A program made the translations under genes and the position numbers. 17,969 bases of DNA from Spirochaetota bacterium (GTDB lineage: Bacteria; Spirochaetota; JAHITG01). How positions within the stretch are numbered: the stretch's first letter is position 1; each line of letters starts with the position of its first letter. The notes under the pieces are model-generated. The model made no database searches and was not told where the DNA came from. It saw only the letters and a program-made list of their open reading frames with translations. Location of the stretch: NCBI GenBank assembly GCA_018817865.1, contig JAHITG010000314.1:1-17969 (forward strand). The letters are read 5' to 3'. Positions 1-7,016 of the stretch are shown piece after piece.

Positions 1-177
1 GCCGTAGAAATGAAGAAAAACCTCTTTTATAATGTCACCCGGTCCAACTGGCATACTACTACTATGACAAAAGGTTCTAAAATTCTTATTGTGGAGAACC
101 GTGATACCAGTGATGCCAATTCGGATGTTTATCCTTTAACCACTGAAGATAAAAAAAGAATAGAGGTCAAATCTTGA
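1..177 (+). CDS. C-terminal end of an unidentified protein, possibly cupin-fold
   Basis: The frame is open from the first base and ends with TGA at 175-177, giving 58 residues of a protein whose start lies outside the window. The tail contains N-V-T-R-S-N-W-H-T followed by K-I-L-I-V-E-N-R-D-T. A Trp-His pair followed by a short beta-strand and an IVENRDT-like strand is reminiscent of the last strands of small cupin-fold proteins. That is inference from wording only, since no metal-binding cluster is complete in this fragment. Codon use (A/T-rich third positions) matches the neighbours. It converges with the minus-strand operon that ends near 420. I do not assign a function. Confidence 0.7.
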   Translation, partial: AVEMKKNLFYNVTRSNWHTTTMTKGSKILIVENRDTSDANSDVYPLTTEDKKRIEVKS

Positions 178-218
178 GGGCTTGTTGCCCAAATAACATT
201 TTATATAATTTTATATGT

Positions 219-240
219 AGCAAGGGGCTTTAGCCCCGCT
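219..240. repeat. GGGGC-TTTA-GCCCC hairpin, REP-like
   Basis: Arms GGGGC (224-228) and GCCCC (233-237) enclose a TTTA loop. Outer AGC (219-221) and GCT (238-240) extend the stem with an AA bulge. It is far more GC-rich than its AT-rich surroundings, lies 41 bp after the upstream stop, and has no T-run behind it, so it is not an obvious intrinsic terminator. Similar G4C/GC4 hairpins occur as dispersed intergenic repeats in many genomes. Only one copy is visible here. Confidence 0.45.
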
Positions 241-266
241 TTAATATAAAAAAGGACGACCTTTTT

Positions 267-315
267 AAGCAGCTAATAATTTTGCCTGTAAGCAAAATTA
301 TTAGCTGCTTTTTTT
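267..315 (+). terminator. Long perfect hairpin with T-run, terminator of the upstream gene
   Basis: A 19-bp perfect inverted repeat (267-285 and 292-310, loop CTGTAA) is followed directly by T's through 315. This is the classic shape of a plus-strand intrinsic terminator, sited 90 bp after the stop at 177. The stem is unusually long, and its distal arm, loop and first proximal bases are also part of a second, competing inverted repeat (280-329). Confidence 0.7.
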
Positions 316-329
316 GCTTACAGGCAAAA
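280..329. repeat. 18-bp inverted repeat that competes with the 267-310 hairpin
   Basis: Bases 280-297 (TTTTGCCTGTAAGCAAAA) are the exact reverse complement of 312-329, separated by 14 nt. The left arm overlaps the distal arm, loop and first proximal bases of the 267-310 hairpin, so the two structures cannot form on one strand together. The arrangement resembles a terminator/antiterminator pair, or nested palindromes left by a small mobile element. No ORF is associated. Confidence 0.6.
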
Positions 330-353
330 AAATGATCCCTCTCTTTTTATTAA

Positions 354-396
354 TAAAAAAAGCAGGAATAAACCTGAAACAGTTTATTCCTGCTTT
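354..396 (-). terminator. Intrinsic terminator of the SurA_N lipoprotein gene
   Basis: Arms 359-373 and 382-396 (core AGCAGGAATAAAC and its complement, 15 bp) enclose CTGAAACA. On the minus strand the hairpin is followed by a run of T's (complement of 354-360). It sits about 24 bp after the minus-strand stop at 420, where the end of the LacI/mfd/lipoprotein cluster is expected. Confidence 0.8.
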
Positions 397-419
397 ATAT
401 AGAAATTATTGATAATTTT

Positions 420-1157
420 TTATTTTGTTTTTTCTTCTGCCTTTGGCTCGTCTGTCTTGGGAGCTTCCGGTGCAGGTGCCGGCTCTGTTTTTTTAATATT
501 AGCCGTCGGCATCTGGGGCATGTTCATCCCTTTGCCGGGCATCTGGCCTGTGCCATCCATGACGCTTTTTTCACTCACGATGGGACGGATCGCACTCTCA
601 TTTTCATCGATCCTGTACTTGTTCTTTAACTGTGCCAGGACTTCCATGATCTTCCTGTCATATTTCTGCATCATGAGCTGGTACTTGATCCTTCTTTTGG
701 CCATATCAGGATCCATGTTCCTGAAATCATTCCGGTTCTTGTTATAGAACTCCATGATCTCTTCTTCTTCCACCTGGATATCTCCGGCAAGGTATTCTTC
801 GATATAAGCATTCAGAATGATCTGCTGTGTATACAGCTTCATAAGGCTCTGAACTTCCTCTCTTTTGTGAAGTTTCAGCTTCCTGGCTTCCTTTAATATT
901 AATCGCTCATTGATCATATCCTTTAAAGCAGCCTTCCTTTCTTCCATGCTGTTTCGGGCCTGGGGGATCAGATCAGGTCTCTGTGCCTGCATATATTTTG
1001 ATTTCAAATAATATTCAAACCGCGTATTGAACTCTTCAAGGCTGATCTTTTCGCCTTCGATCTTGGCTACCCAGTTCTTATTATTGGAACAGCTGTACAC
1101 ACCAATAAAAAGGACCAGAACAAGAGTAAAAATAAAAACATTCTTAAGCATCTTCAT
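420..1157 (-). CDS. SurA N-domain-like lipoprotein, probable periplasmic folding factor
   Basis: I take the ATG at 1155-1157 as the start (245 aa) rather than an upstream ATG at 1208. It is preceded by a strong AGGAGAG Shine-Dalgarno, and translation then opens with a lipoprotein signal peptide: Met-Lys-Met-Leu-Lys, a hydrophobic stretch at residues 7-21, and lipobox V-Y-S-C with Cys23. The mature part begins NNKNWVAKIEGEKISLEEFN, the typical opening of SurA/PpiC-type proteins (a hydrophobic strand, then a helix binding substrate), followed by charged helices to about residue 185. No parvulin (rotamase) domain follows. The tail (about 195-245) is Met/Gly/Pro-rich, then Pro/Ala/Glu/Lys-rich, and looks disordered. 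Pairing of mfd with a SurA/PrsA-like gene is familiar from other bacteria. It is probably a periplasmic chaperone anchored in a membrane; the family is fairly sure, the client unknown. A weak promoter (-10 TATATT, complement of 1271-1276) may lie just behind mfd. Confidence 0.75.
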   Translation of the reverse strand: MKMLKNVFIFTLVLVLFIGVYSCSNNKNWVAKIEGEKISLEEFNTRFEYYLKSKYMQAQRPDLIPQARNSMEERKAALKDMINERLILKEARKLKLHKREEVQSLMKLYTQQIILNAYIEEYLAGDIQVEEEEIMEFYNKNRNDFRNMDPDMAKRRIKYQLMMQKYDRKIMEVLAQLKNKYRIDENESAIRPIVSEKSVMDGTGQMPGKGMNMPQMPTANIKKTEPAPAPEAPKTDEPKAEEKTK

Positions 1158-1216
1158 ACTATTCTCTCCTCTTTCAAAGTTATTGACCCGCATTTTCATC
1201 ACAATCATATTCTGAT

Positions 1217-1254
1217 AAAAATGCAGAAAAGCAGAACTAAAGTTCTGCCTTCTG
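1217..1254 (-). terminator. Hairpin terminator behind mfd
   Basis: On the minus strand a stem of GCAGAAC/GTTCTGC (1231-1237 with 1242-1248, loop TTTA) is lengthened by an outer CAGAA/TTCTG pair (1224-1228 with 1250-1254) and is followed by TTTTC and a second T-run. It starts about 27 bp after the mfd stop. It could end mfd transcripts or attenuate read-through into the lipoprotein gene. Confidence 0.65.
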
Positions 1255-1280
1255 TAAAAAAAGTTCTATAAATATAGCAC

Positions 1281-4200
1281 CTAAATTAATAAAAGCAACT
1301 TTTTTTTTAATTTATTCAGGAAATTCTCTTTCTCAATATTGAGATACAGATTATTCTTATATATTCTAAAACTATCCAGTTTCTCCTCGATCTTTCTCTT
1401 TAACGGCATTGCTGTATCCTTAAAGACAAGCTGTATGACATATTCATAGGTTTTAACTTCATGCGTATTTACGGCAGAGATACCTGTCCGGAAACAGATT
1501 ATCTTGATCTGCTGGACCGTAAAAAGGTTCTTCATCTCTTTACTCATCTTCAATCCAAAACGGTCATGAAGCTCTTCTGCATACAGTTCCAGACGATCAA
1601 AATCCCGGCACTTTTCCAGATCCTTATAGATCTCTATCTTTATTTTATTATCCCTGGTATAAGAATCCGGAATATAGGCATTATATTCAAAATTCAGGTC
1701 CACTTCTATCTCATCAAATACTTCTTCTCCCTTGATACTCTGAACCGCCTTTTTCAGGATCTTACTGTACAGTTCCAGACCGACCGCAATAATGTTTCCA
1801 TGCTGCTGAGGTCCGAAAATATTACCGGCACCCCGTATCTCAAGATCCCGGAGCGCGATCTGATATCCTGCTCCAAGGTCTGAATACTCATAGATCGTTA
1901 AAAGACGTTTCTGCGCTGTCTCCGTAATGGCCCTGTTGCCGGGATACAAAAGAAGGGCATATCCTTTATGCAGTCCTCTTCCTACCCTTCCTCTCAGCTG
2001 ATACAGCTGTGACAGCCCGAATGTATCGGCCCGGTTAATAATGATCGTATTAACATTAGGCATATCTATTCCCGATTCAATGATAGTAGTTGAGATCAGC
2101 ACATCATAGTTGCCCTCAACAAAATCCAGCATGGCCAGCTCCAGCTCATCGCTGTCCATGCGTCCGTGTACGACCCTGAATTTAGCTTCCGGTACGTTCC
2201 TTTTCAGGAAATCCTCCATTGCATAGATCGAGTTGATCCGGTTATGGATAAAGAAGACCTGCCCGCCCCGTTCCAGTTCCAGAAGGATCGCCCTCCTGAT
2301 CTCTTCTGCTGAAAATTTCTCGATCTTTGTATCGATCGGGGCCCTTCCTTCCGGGGGGGTCTCTATAAGGGAAATATCCCTGATCCCGCTTAAAGACATA
2401 TACAGGGTTCTCGGGATAGGAGTAGCACTCATGGAAAGGACATCCACAATATGCCTGATCATTTTAAGCCTCTCTTTATGAGCCACACCGAACCTCTGCT
2501 CTTCATCAATAATGATCAATCCGATATCTTTGAATTTTACATCAGGTGATAATAGACGGTGTGTACCGATGATAATATCCACTTTTCCGTCATTGATATC
2601 CTTAATTATTTTCTTCTGCTCTTTGGGATTTAAAAACCGGCTGATCATCTCTACTCTGACGGGAAAATCCTTTAACCGATCTGAAAATGTGTTATAGTGC
2701 TGCTGGGCCAGAATGGTTGTCGGCACCAGTATAGCTGCCTGCTTTCCCTCCATGACCGATTTAAAAGAAACCCTGATCGCCACCTCGGTCTTTCCATAGC
2801 CGACATCCCCGCACAGAAGCCGATCCATTGGTTTGGAACTTTCCATCTCGGTTTTGATCTCCTGTAACGCTCTGATCTGATCAGGTGTTTCCACATACTC
2901 AAACGATGTCTCCAGCTTCCCCTGCCACTGTGTATCTTTAGAAAAGCTGTATCCTCTCGACTCCTTCCGAATGGAATAGAGCCTGATCAGATCCTTTGTA
3001 ATGGAAATAATGGAATGTTCCACCTTGCTTTTTGTTCTCTTGAATTCACTGGTACCCAGCTTATTCAGGGAAGGCGGATTATCATCATCGCCTATATATT
3101 TATGAATGAGGTTGATCTTCTCCAGGGGTAAAAAAAGGTTCATGCCTTGTGCATATTCGATAATGAAGAAATCCCTGACCTTCTTATCTGATTGGATCTT
3201 CTTGATCCCCCTGTAAATACCGATCCCGTTCTCCAGATGAACCACATAATCCCCTTCTGCCAGGTCATAAACGGATTCCACTTCCTGTGTTAAAACTTTC
3301 GACCGGTAGGTCCTGGTATAATCCCTCTCTATTCGTCCGAAGAATTCAAAATCCTGAACAAAGATCTCTTTCAGCATGTCAATTTCAAAACCCTGGCTGA
3401 TCCTGCCTTTGACAAATTCCACGTTAAGGTCCTTCTTCAATTCCTTTTTCAGCAGCATTTTTAAATGTTCTATAGATTCATCATATTCAGACAGGAAAGT
3501 GATATGGTATCCGTTCTTTATTTTTTGCCTGTAGAACTTTAAAAAACGGGAGGGTTCCCCGGAAAAATTCATTATTCCCTTTACATGGAGGGTCACTTCG
3601 TCATCAACATTAAAAGGCATAATATTATAAAAAATATGGTGGTGCGATCCGATGATCTTCTCCAGTTCCTTCAGGTTGAATAAAAACTCATCCGGTTGCG
3701 GGGTGAATGCCCTCTGGCTCAGCCGTTTTTTATAGAACTCATCCATCTGCTCATGAATGATACTGTATGATTCCGCGATCTGATCGAATCCCGGCAGAAA
3801 GACCGTGCACTCACTGTTACTGAAGGACTGGAGCAGTGATTCCTTTTTTCTGAGGAAGAAGGGAAAATAACTGTAAATATCACTAAAAAATTCCCTGTTC
3901 CGGACTTTCTCCTTTATTTCTGAAAGCCGATCCTTATCCGCAACCGCTTTGCCCCAGAGCTCTTCACCTTTCTGATCTTTTAGTTCCTTCATCTGAAGAT
4001 CTATTTTTTCAATAAAAGTATCAATATTTTTCCGGTCTAAAATGATCTCCTGCGCAGGATAGATCTGTATCATATGCGTTTTTTGTATGGATTTCTGGGT
4101 CAGAATGTTAAAAAACCGCAGGTCTTCGACCGTCTCATCAAACAATTCTATTCTGACAGGGTCATTGTAATTGGGCGGGAACAGATCAATGATATCCCCC

Positions 4201-4640
4201 CTGACGGTAAATGTTCCCTGCTGTATTACCTTATGGGTTCTGTTATAACCAAGCGAAAGCAGAGTCTGTTCAAAAGATCCCAAAGAAACAGCAGTTTCTG
4301 TATTCAGGGTAATAATATGTTCAAAGAGATCATTTTTCGGAACAGACCGCATCAGCACATTGCGAACAGACGATACAAAGATAAAACGTTTCTTATCGAA
4401 CAGCCGGCTGTACCCTTTCAGCCTCTCTATTATAATATGGTTATCCGAAATATTCTCATACGGGGAGAGATCCATTTCAGGATAAAATATTATACTTGTA
4501 TCAGCTTCCTTATCAGAAAGAAAGAACTGAAGATCGCTCGAGAAGAGTTCAGCCTGTTTATTGTTTTCAAACAGGATCACGAAATTCCGGGATGATCCGG
4601 GAAAAGAGAGGCTATAAAAAATGCAAAGGAGCTGCCCCAT
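1281..4640 (-). CDS. mfd: Transcription-repair coupling factor Mfd
   Basis: At 1119 aa this is close to the family length (about 1150). Mfd displaces RNA polymerase stalled at DNA lesions using an ATP-driven translocase and recruits UvrA for nucleotide excision repair. The order of domains is normal: UvrB-like N-terminal module (about 1-300, with FPGSSRNF and YPEMDLSPYENIS), CarD-like RNA-polymerase-interacting domain (about 453-550, GDYVVHLENGIGIYRG), then the translocase with Walker A GDVGYGKTE (611-619), IIDEEQRFG (DEEQ at 712-715), SATPIPRTL (from 738), QLRGRVGRG (881-889) and the RGAGNIFGPQQHG segment, and a C-terminal TRCF domain to the end. The N-terminus is slightly short against the family. 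An in-frame TAA lies 27 bp upstream and no Shine-Dalgarno precedes the ATG, so this is the only ordinary start, perhaps reached by coupling to the LacI gene 58 bp upstream. Confidence 0.97.
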   Translation of the reverse strand: MGQLLCIFYSLSFPGSSRNFVILFENNKQAELFSSDLQFFLSDKEADTSIIFYPEMDLSPYENISDNHIIIERLKGYSRLFDKKRFIFVSSVRNVLMRSVPKNDLFEHIITLNTETAVSLGSFEQTLLSLGYNRTHKVIQQGTFTVRGDIIDLFPPNYNDPVRIELFDETVEDLRFFNILTQKSIQKTHMIQIYPAQEIILDRKNIDTFIEKIDLQMKELKDQKGEELWGKAVADKDRLSEIKEKVRNREFFSDIYSYFPFFLRKKESLLQSFSNSECTVFLPGFDQIAESYSIIHEQMDEFYKKRLSQRAFTPQPDEFLFNLKELEKIIGSHHHIFYNIMPFNVDDEVTLHVKGIMNFSGEPSRFLKFYRQKIKNGYHITFLSEYDESIEHLKMLLKKELKKDLNVEFVKGRISQGFEIDMLKEIFVQDFEFFGRIERDYTRTYRSKVLTQEVESVYDLAEGDYVVHLENGIGIYRGIKKIQSDKKVRDFFIIEYAQGMNLFLPLEKINLIHKYIGDDDNPPSLNKLGTSEFKRTKSKVEHSIISITKDLIRLYSIRKESRGYSFSKDTQWQGKLETSFEYVETPDQIRALQEIKTEMESSKPMDRLLCGDVGYGKTEVAIRVSFKSVMEGKQAAILVPTTILAQQHYNTFSDRLKDFPVRVEMISRFLNPKEQKKIIKDINDGKVDIIIGTHRLLSPDVKFKDIGLIIIDEEQRFGVAHKERLKMIRHIVDVLSMSATPIPRTLYMSLSGIRDISLIETPPEGRAPIDTKIEKFSAEEIRRAILLELERGGQVFFIHNRINSIYAMEDFLKRNVPEAKFRVVHGRMDSDELELAMLDFVEGNYDVLISTTIIESGIDMPNVNTIIINRADTFGLSQLYQLRGRVGRGLHKGYALLLYPGNRAITETAQKRLLTIYEYSDLGAGYQIALRDLEIRGAGNIFGPQQHGNIIAVGLELYSKILKKAVQSIKGEEVFDEIEVDLNFEYNAYIPDSYTRDNKIKIEIYKDLEKCRDFDRLELYAEELHDRFGLKMSKEMKNLFTVQQIKIICFRTGISAVNTHEVKTYEYVIQLVFKDTAMPLKRKIEEKLDSFRIYKNNLYLNIEKENFLNKLKKKLLLLI

Positions 4641-4698
4641 AATCCGGATAAGAAGAGATCTTTTTTATTGATGATATTTTTTTGAATTGAATCAAATG

Positions 4699-5736
4699 TC
4701 ATTGATCTTTAAGACCGCAGCCGCAGGATCTCCTGATAACAAGCTCCGGCTGGATCGCAATGCTCTCTGTAGGCCCTGCATCTTTCTTCATGATCTTTTT
4801 CATTAATTCTACAGAAGACAGCCGGCCGATCAGATAAGCGGTCTGATCGACGGATGTAATGGGAACAGGGAAGAATGCGTCTACCTCATTATTATCATAA
4901 CCTATTAAAGAGACATCTTCCGGAACCCGGATGCCCTGTTCTGCCAGAGCATTAAAAACTCCCATAGCCAGTTTATCTGAAGCGGCGAAAACAGCATCAA
5001 AATCAAATTTTTTTTCTTTACACATACTTCGGATCAGATCCTGGGCACTGCGGAAGGATGAGGCAAAATCCCCGGTAACGACATCATGTTTGATACTGCC
5101 CCCCTGCTTTTTATACTTTTTTATCACGTTCATGAATCCCTTGAATCTGAGCCGGTTAGCCTGATATTGATCCCCGCCGCCCAGAAACAGGATCTTCTTC
5201 CTATTATGGATTTTAATGAGATGCTCCGTGACCAGTTCCCCGCCCCGTTCATTATCACTGTATATATCGATCAGATTCTTTACGTGATTTATGATCTTGT
5301 AGTTCACGATGAACTGGGGAAGATCAAGGCTGTCCAGCTTCATGAGTTCATCCATGGTATACACATCACCAATGATGATCGCACCGTCCACCCTGTTTTC
5401 CATGGCGATCCTCAAGAAGGAGTTATCATCATTTGAATATGTTGTGAACAGGATCGTAAAGAACTGTTTCTGAATAATGGAATCGATCCCTCTTAAGATC
5501 TCCTGAAAAAATTCACCGCCCGGAAATATCATTTTAGGAAAGACAACGGCAATGGACCGGTTCACTTTTTTTCTTAAACTGTACGCGGACGCATTAGGAT
5601 AATAATTCAACTCCTTGGCGATCTTTTTAATTTTTTCACGAACTTTCTTACTTATCCGCTCACTGTTGTTCAGAGCCCTTGAAACGGTTGATTTATCTAC
5701 TCCCGCGATCCTGGCAATGTCATTTATAGTTTTCAA
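4699..5736 (-). CDS. LacI-family transcriptional regulator
   Basis: This 345-aa protein has the standard architecture: N-terminal helix-turn-helix (residues 2-25, INDIARIAGVDKSTVSRALN), hinge helix (about 48-58, PNASAYSLRKK), then a periplasmic-binding-protein-like effector domain with the family strings RVDGAIIIG, VFAASDKLAMGVFNAL and SLIGYDNNE. It ends in the usual IRRSCG segment plus a short tail. The start is TTG (CAA at 5734-5736), fixed by the conserved HTH beginning at residue 2 and by a GAGGTG Shine-Dalgarno nine bases upstream. The family usually represses sugar-uptake or catabolic genes on binding a sugar or nucleoside. No transporter or sugar enzyme is nearby, so the effector cannot be guessed. 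It is the first gene before mfd. A palindrome in its leader suggests autoregulation. Confidence 0.92.
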   Translation of the reverse strand: MKTINDIARIAGVDKSTVSRALNNSERISKKVREKIKKIAKELNYYPNASAYSLRKKVNRSIAVVFPKMIFPGGEFFQEILRGIDSIIQKQFFTILFTTYSNDDNSFLRIAMENRVDGAIIIGDVYTMDELMKLDSLDLPQFIVNYKIINHVKNLIDIYSDNERGGELVTEHLIKIHNRKKILFLGGGDQYQANRLRFKGFMNVIKKYKKQGGSIKHDVVTGDFASSFRSAQDLIRSMCKEKKFDFDAVFAASDKLAMGVFNALAEQGIRVPEDVSLIGYDNNEVDAFFPVPITSVDQTAYLIGRLSSVELMKKIMKKDAGPTESIAIQPELVIRRSCGCGLKDQ

Positions 5737-5772
5737 TTATTTCTGCACCTCATTTCGTGAAAGCATTAAAAT

Positions 5773-5784
5773 TGAAAGCTTTCA
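5773..5784. promoter_or_regulatory. Candidate LacI-family operator
   Basis: TGAAAGCTTTCA is a perfect 12-bp palindrome lying between the LacI-gene promoter and its start, about 37 bp before the TTG. The TGAAA...TTTCA form fits the family's operator style, although the usual central CG is replaced by GC within AGCT. A half-like copy (TGAAAGCATTA) sits at 5758-5768. The likely use is autoregulation; this is inference. Confidence 0.5.
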
Positions 5785-5831
5785 TACTATTAATAACTAC
5801 TTATCAATTCAAACAATCGTATGTACAGTTT

Positions 5832-5860
5832 AATATACCTAATAAAAATTGTAAAGTCAA
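5832..5860 (-). promoter_or_regulatory. Sigma-70-type promoter of the LacI-mfd cluster
   Basis: On the minus strand TTGACT (complement of 5855-5860) and TATATT (complement of 5832-5837) are separated by exactly 17 bp. Transcription would begin near 5825, leaving a leader of about 90 nt that holds the candidate operator and a GAGGTG ribosome-binding site. Confidence 0.7.
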
Positions 5861-5896
5861 TTTTTTAAACTCCTGCACGCTTTTACTCTTAGGCCC

Positions 5897-5944
5897 AAAA
5901 ATAAAGAAGCCTTGTCCGATATAGGGGGAATACCAGACAAGGCT
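5897..5944 (-). terminator. Terminator of the PilZ-like/zinc-site operon
   Basis: AGCCTTGTC (5908-5916) pairs with GACAAGGCT (5936-5944), 9 bp with a 19-nt loop. On the minus strand it is followed by TTCTTTATTTTT (complement of 5896-5907). It lies about 100 bp beyond the stop at 6042. The 97 bp between (5945-6041) hold no gene or structure that I can support. Confidence 0.6.
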
Positions 5945-6041
5945 ATAGTAGAAGCTACAGTTAAATAAATTGAAGTGAGGGACTTAAGATATAAAAGGGG
6001 GCTATGAGCAAAATAAAATACCGTGCCCTTTCTCCTTCAAC

Positions 6042-6239
6042 TCATTTAAACAGATACTTAAGATCTGTCTCTATTTCATCCGTAAAATCCGGACATTCAT
6101 CAATATATTTTGAGGTAAACCATAAGGAATCCTCTTTCCATACGCAATCTTCACAGACAAAGCGGTGTGCATGAATTAAAGAAACAAATTTTGTTTCAAA
6201 CACACCCATTTCTTTACTACAATATACGCATTTATTCAC
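6042..6239 (-). CDS. Small four-cysteine (probable zinc-binding) protein
   Basis: This 65-aa protein starts with GTG (complement of 6237-6239) and overlaps the last 8 bases of the upstream gene (GTGAATAA shared), which implies translational coupling. Two CxxC knuckles, C4-V-Y-C7 and C29-E-D-C32, plus His23 and His25 between them, suggest a single zinc-ribbon or treble-clef-like site. A fifth Cys (residue 49) lies in the acidic C-terminal half. There is no membrane segment or signal. I recognise no family. Sharing a sigma-54 promoter with the PilZ-like protein suggests a common job, perhaps as partner or adaptor. The gene is considered real because of the overlap, the spaced cysteines and the terminator behind it. 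Confidence 0.7.
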   Translation of the reverse strand: MNKCVYCSKEMGVFETKFVSLIHAHRFVCEDCVWKEDSLWFTSKYIDECPDFTDEIETDLKYLFK

Positions 6240-6804
6240 GGCTTCTCACTAACCTGTAATCCAGGTAATAGAATAGTAACTGTCCTATCTTCTTCTTCTT
6301 CACATATATGGGAACTGTCAGTTTCCCGGCAATCCGGTCATTCTTTATAAAATTGGCTTCGCTTATCTGCAAACCGGATGCAGAATAATCGATCACTTCA
6401 TGCTTGCTGTTTTCCTTGATCTTCTGAATGATCTCCTGAAGATCATCCTTGACCTTATGATAGGTCTCTTTACTGACCGGAACATAAATATGTATGTTCG
6501 TATAGAACTTATGTTTAATATTTATAACTAATGTCGTAATATCCGAATGAAAGATCCCTTCAAATTTATAAATAACTTCTAAAAGGTTGATCTTTCCTTC
6601 TACATTCTTAGAGTATTTAAAGACTTCATAGACTAAATTAATATTATCTACCAGCTTCTTATACTCTAAATAATTATCATTATCTACTTTGATCTTTGTG
6701 AACTTTTCGATCTTCTTCAGATCATCTATATCTAATATATAGTTCTTTAAATTATCGATGATAAGATTATCATCCGCTTCCTTCAAGAGTTCCAATTCTT
6801 CCAT
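6232..6804 (-). CDS. Uncharacterised 190-aa protein with a PilZ-like signature
   Basis: The start is ATG at 6802-6804 behind AAGGAGG (6813-6819). Residues 1-75 are rich in Asp/Glu/Lys/Leu and look helical. From about residue 90 the sequence turns into beta-strands (TTLVINIKHKFYTNIHIYV), then a helix, then VIDYSASGLQI followed by KLTVPIYVKKKKIGQLLFYY. D-Y-S-A-S-G matches the (D/N)xSxxG half of the cyclic-di-GMP-binding PilZ signature, and the following strands fit a PilZ barrel. The preceding RxxxR half is not visible, so ligand binding is doubtful; a divergent GAF-type fold is an alternative. The protein is cytoplasmic, with no signal or membrane segment. It is the first gene of a two-gene operon behind a consensus sigma-54 promoter, next to the NtrC-type regulator. 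The coding region is sure, the domain call tentative. Confidence 0.65.
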   Translation of the reverse strand: MEELELLKEADDNLIIDNLKNYILDIDDLKKIEKFTKIKVDNDNYLEYKKLVDNINLVYEVFKYSKNVEGKINLLEVIYKFEGIFHSDITTLVINIKHKFYTNIHIYVPVSKETYHKVKDDLQEIIQKIKENSKHEVIDYSASGLQISEANFIKNDRIAGKLTVPIYVKKKKIGQLLFYYLDYRLVRSRE

Positions 6805-6825
6805 ACCTTGATCCTCCTTAATATA

Positions 6826-6841
6826 AGCAACTTTTGTGCCA
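6826..6841 (-). promoter_or_regulatory. Consensus sigma-54 (-24/-12) promoter
   Basis: Read on the minus strand the sequence is TGGCACAAAAGTTGCT, an exact match to TGGCAC-N5-TTGC(A/T) with GG and GC 10 bp apart. The predicted transcription start is near 6815, so the leader would be only about 11 nt (AGGATCAAGGT) before the ATG at 6804, using part of the Shine-Dalgarno. The AT-rich DNA between here and the dyads at 6937-7016 suits the bending needed by an NtrC-type activator. Confidence 0.9.
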
Positions 6842-6936
6842 AAGTTTTATTTTTAATAAAATAAGTTATAATCGCTTATTTATTAATAATTATAAAAAGA
6901 TGTCTATTTATAAAATATTCCCTTATTCTCTTTATT

Positions 6937-6953
6937 TGTTACAAAACGAAACG
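6937..6953. promoter_or_regulatory. Second, degenerate activator site
   Basis: TGTTAC, five bases, then GAAACG keeps the layout of the perfect dyad at 7000-7016 with 4 of 6 right-arm bases. Its centre is 63 bp (about six helical turns) from that dyad and about 130 bp upstream of the predicted sigma-54 start. It also carries the shared 10-mer TGTTACAAAA. Confidence 0.5.
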
Positions 6954-6999
6954 ATTATTTAAAAATTTGTATATTTGCACTTATATAAACAATTATAAA

Positions 7000-7016
7000 T
7001 GTTACTTTTTGTAACA
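7000..7016. promoter_or_regulatory. Perfect dyad, candidate upstream activating sequence
   Basis: TGTTACTTTTTGTAACA (6-bp arms, 5-bp spacer) touches the stop codon of the response regulator and is centred about 190 bp upstream of the predicted sigma-54 start, a normal place for an NtrC-type enhancer. It has no long T-run suited to termination and the stem is short, so an operator is more likely than a terminator. Confidence 0.6.

Noticed and set aside
409..747. Open frame of 112 codons opposite the SurA_N lipoprotein gene
   Set aside because: Hydrophobic appearance comes from reading the complement of the Glu/Lys-rich tail; the minus-strand gene has signal peptide, Shine-Dalgarno and terminator.
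4074..4595. Open frame of 173 codons on the plus strand opposite the mfd N-terminus
   Set aside because: It lies wholly antisense to clearly conserved mfd coding sequence, has no Shine-Dalgarno or recognisable domain, and its composition is that of a complement shadow.
7000..7016. Terminator of the response-regulator gene
   Set aside because: The stem is only 6 bp with an all-T loop and no U-tract beyond it; placement and the second copy at 6937 fit a protein-binding dyad better.
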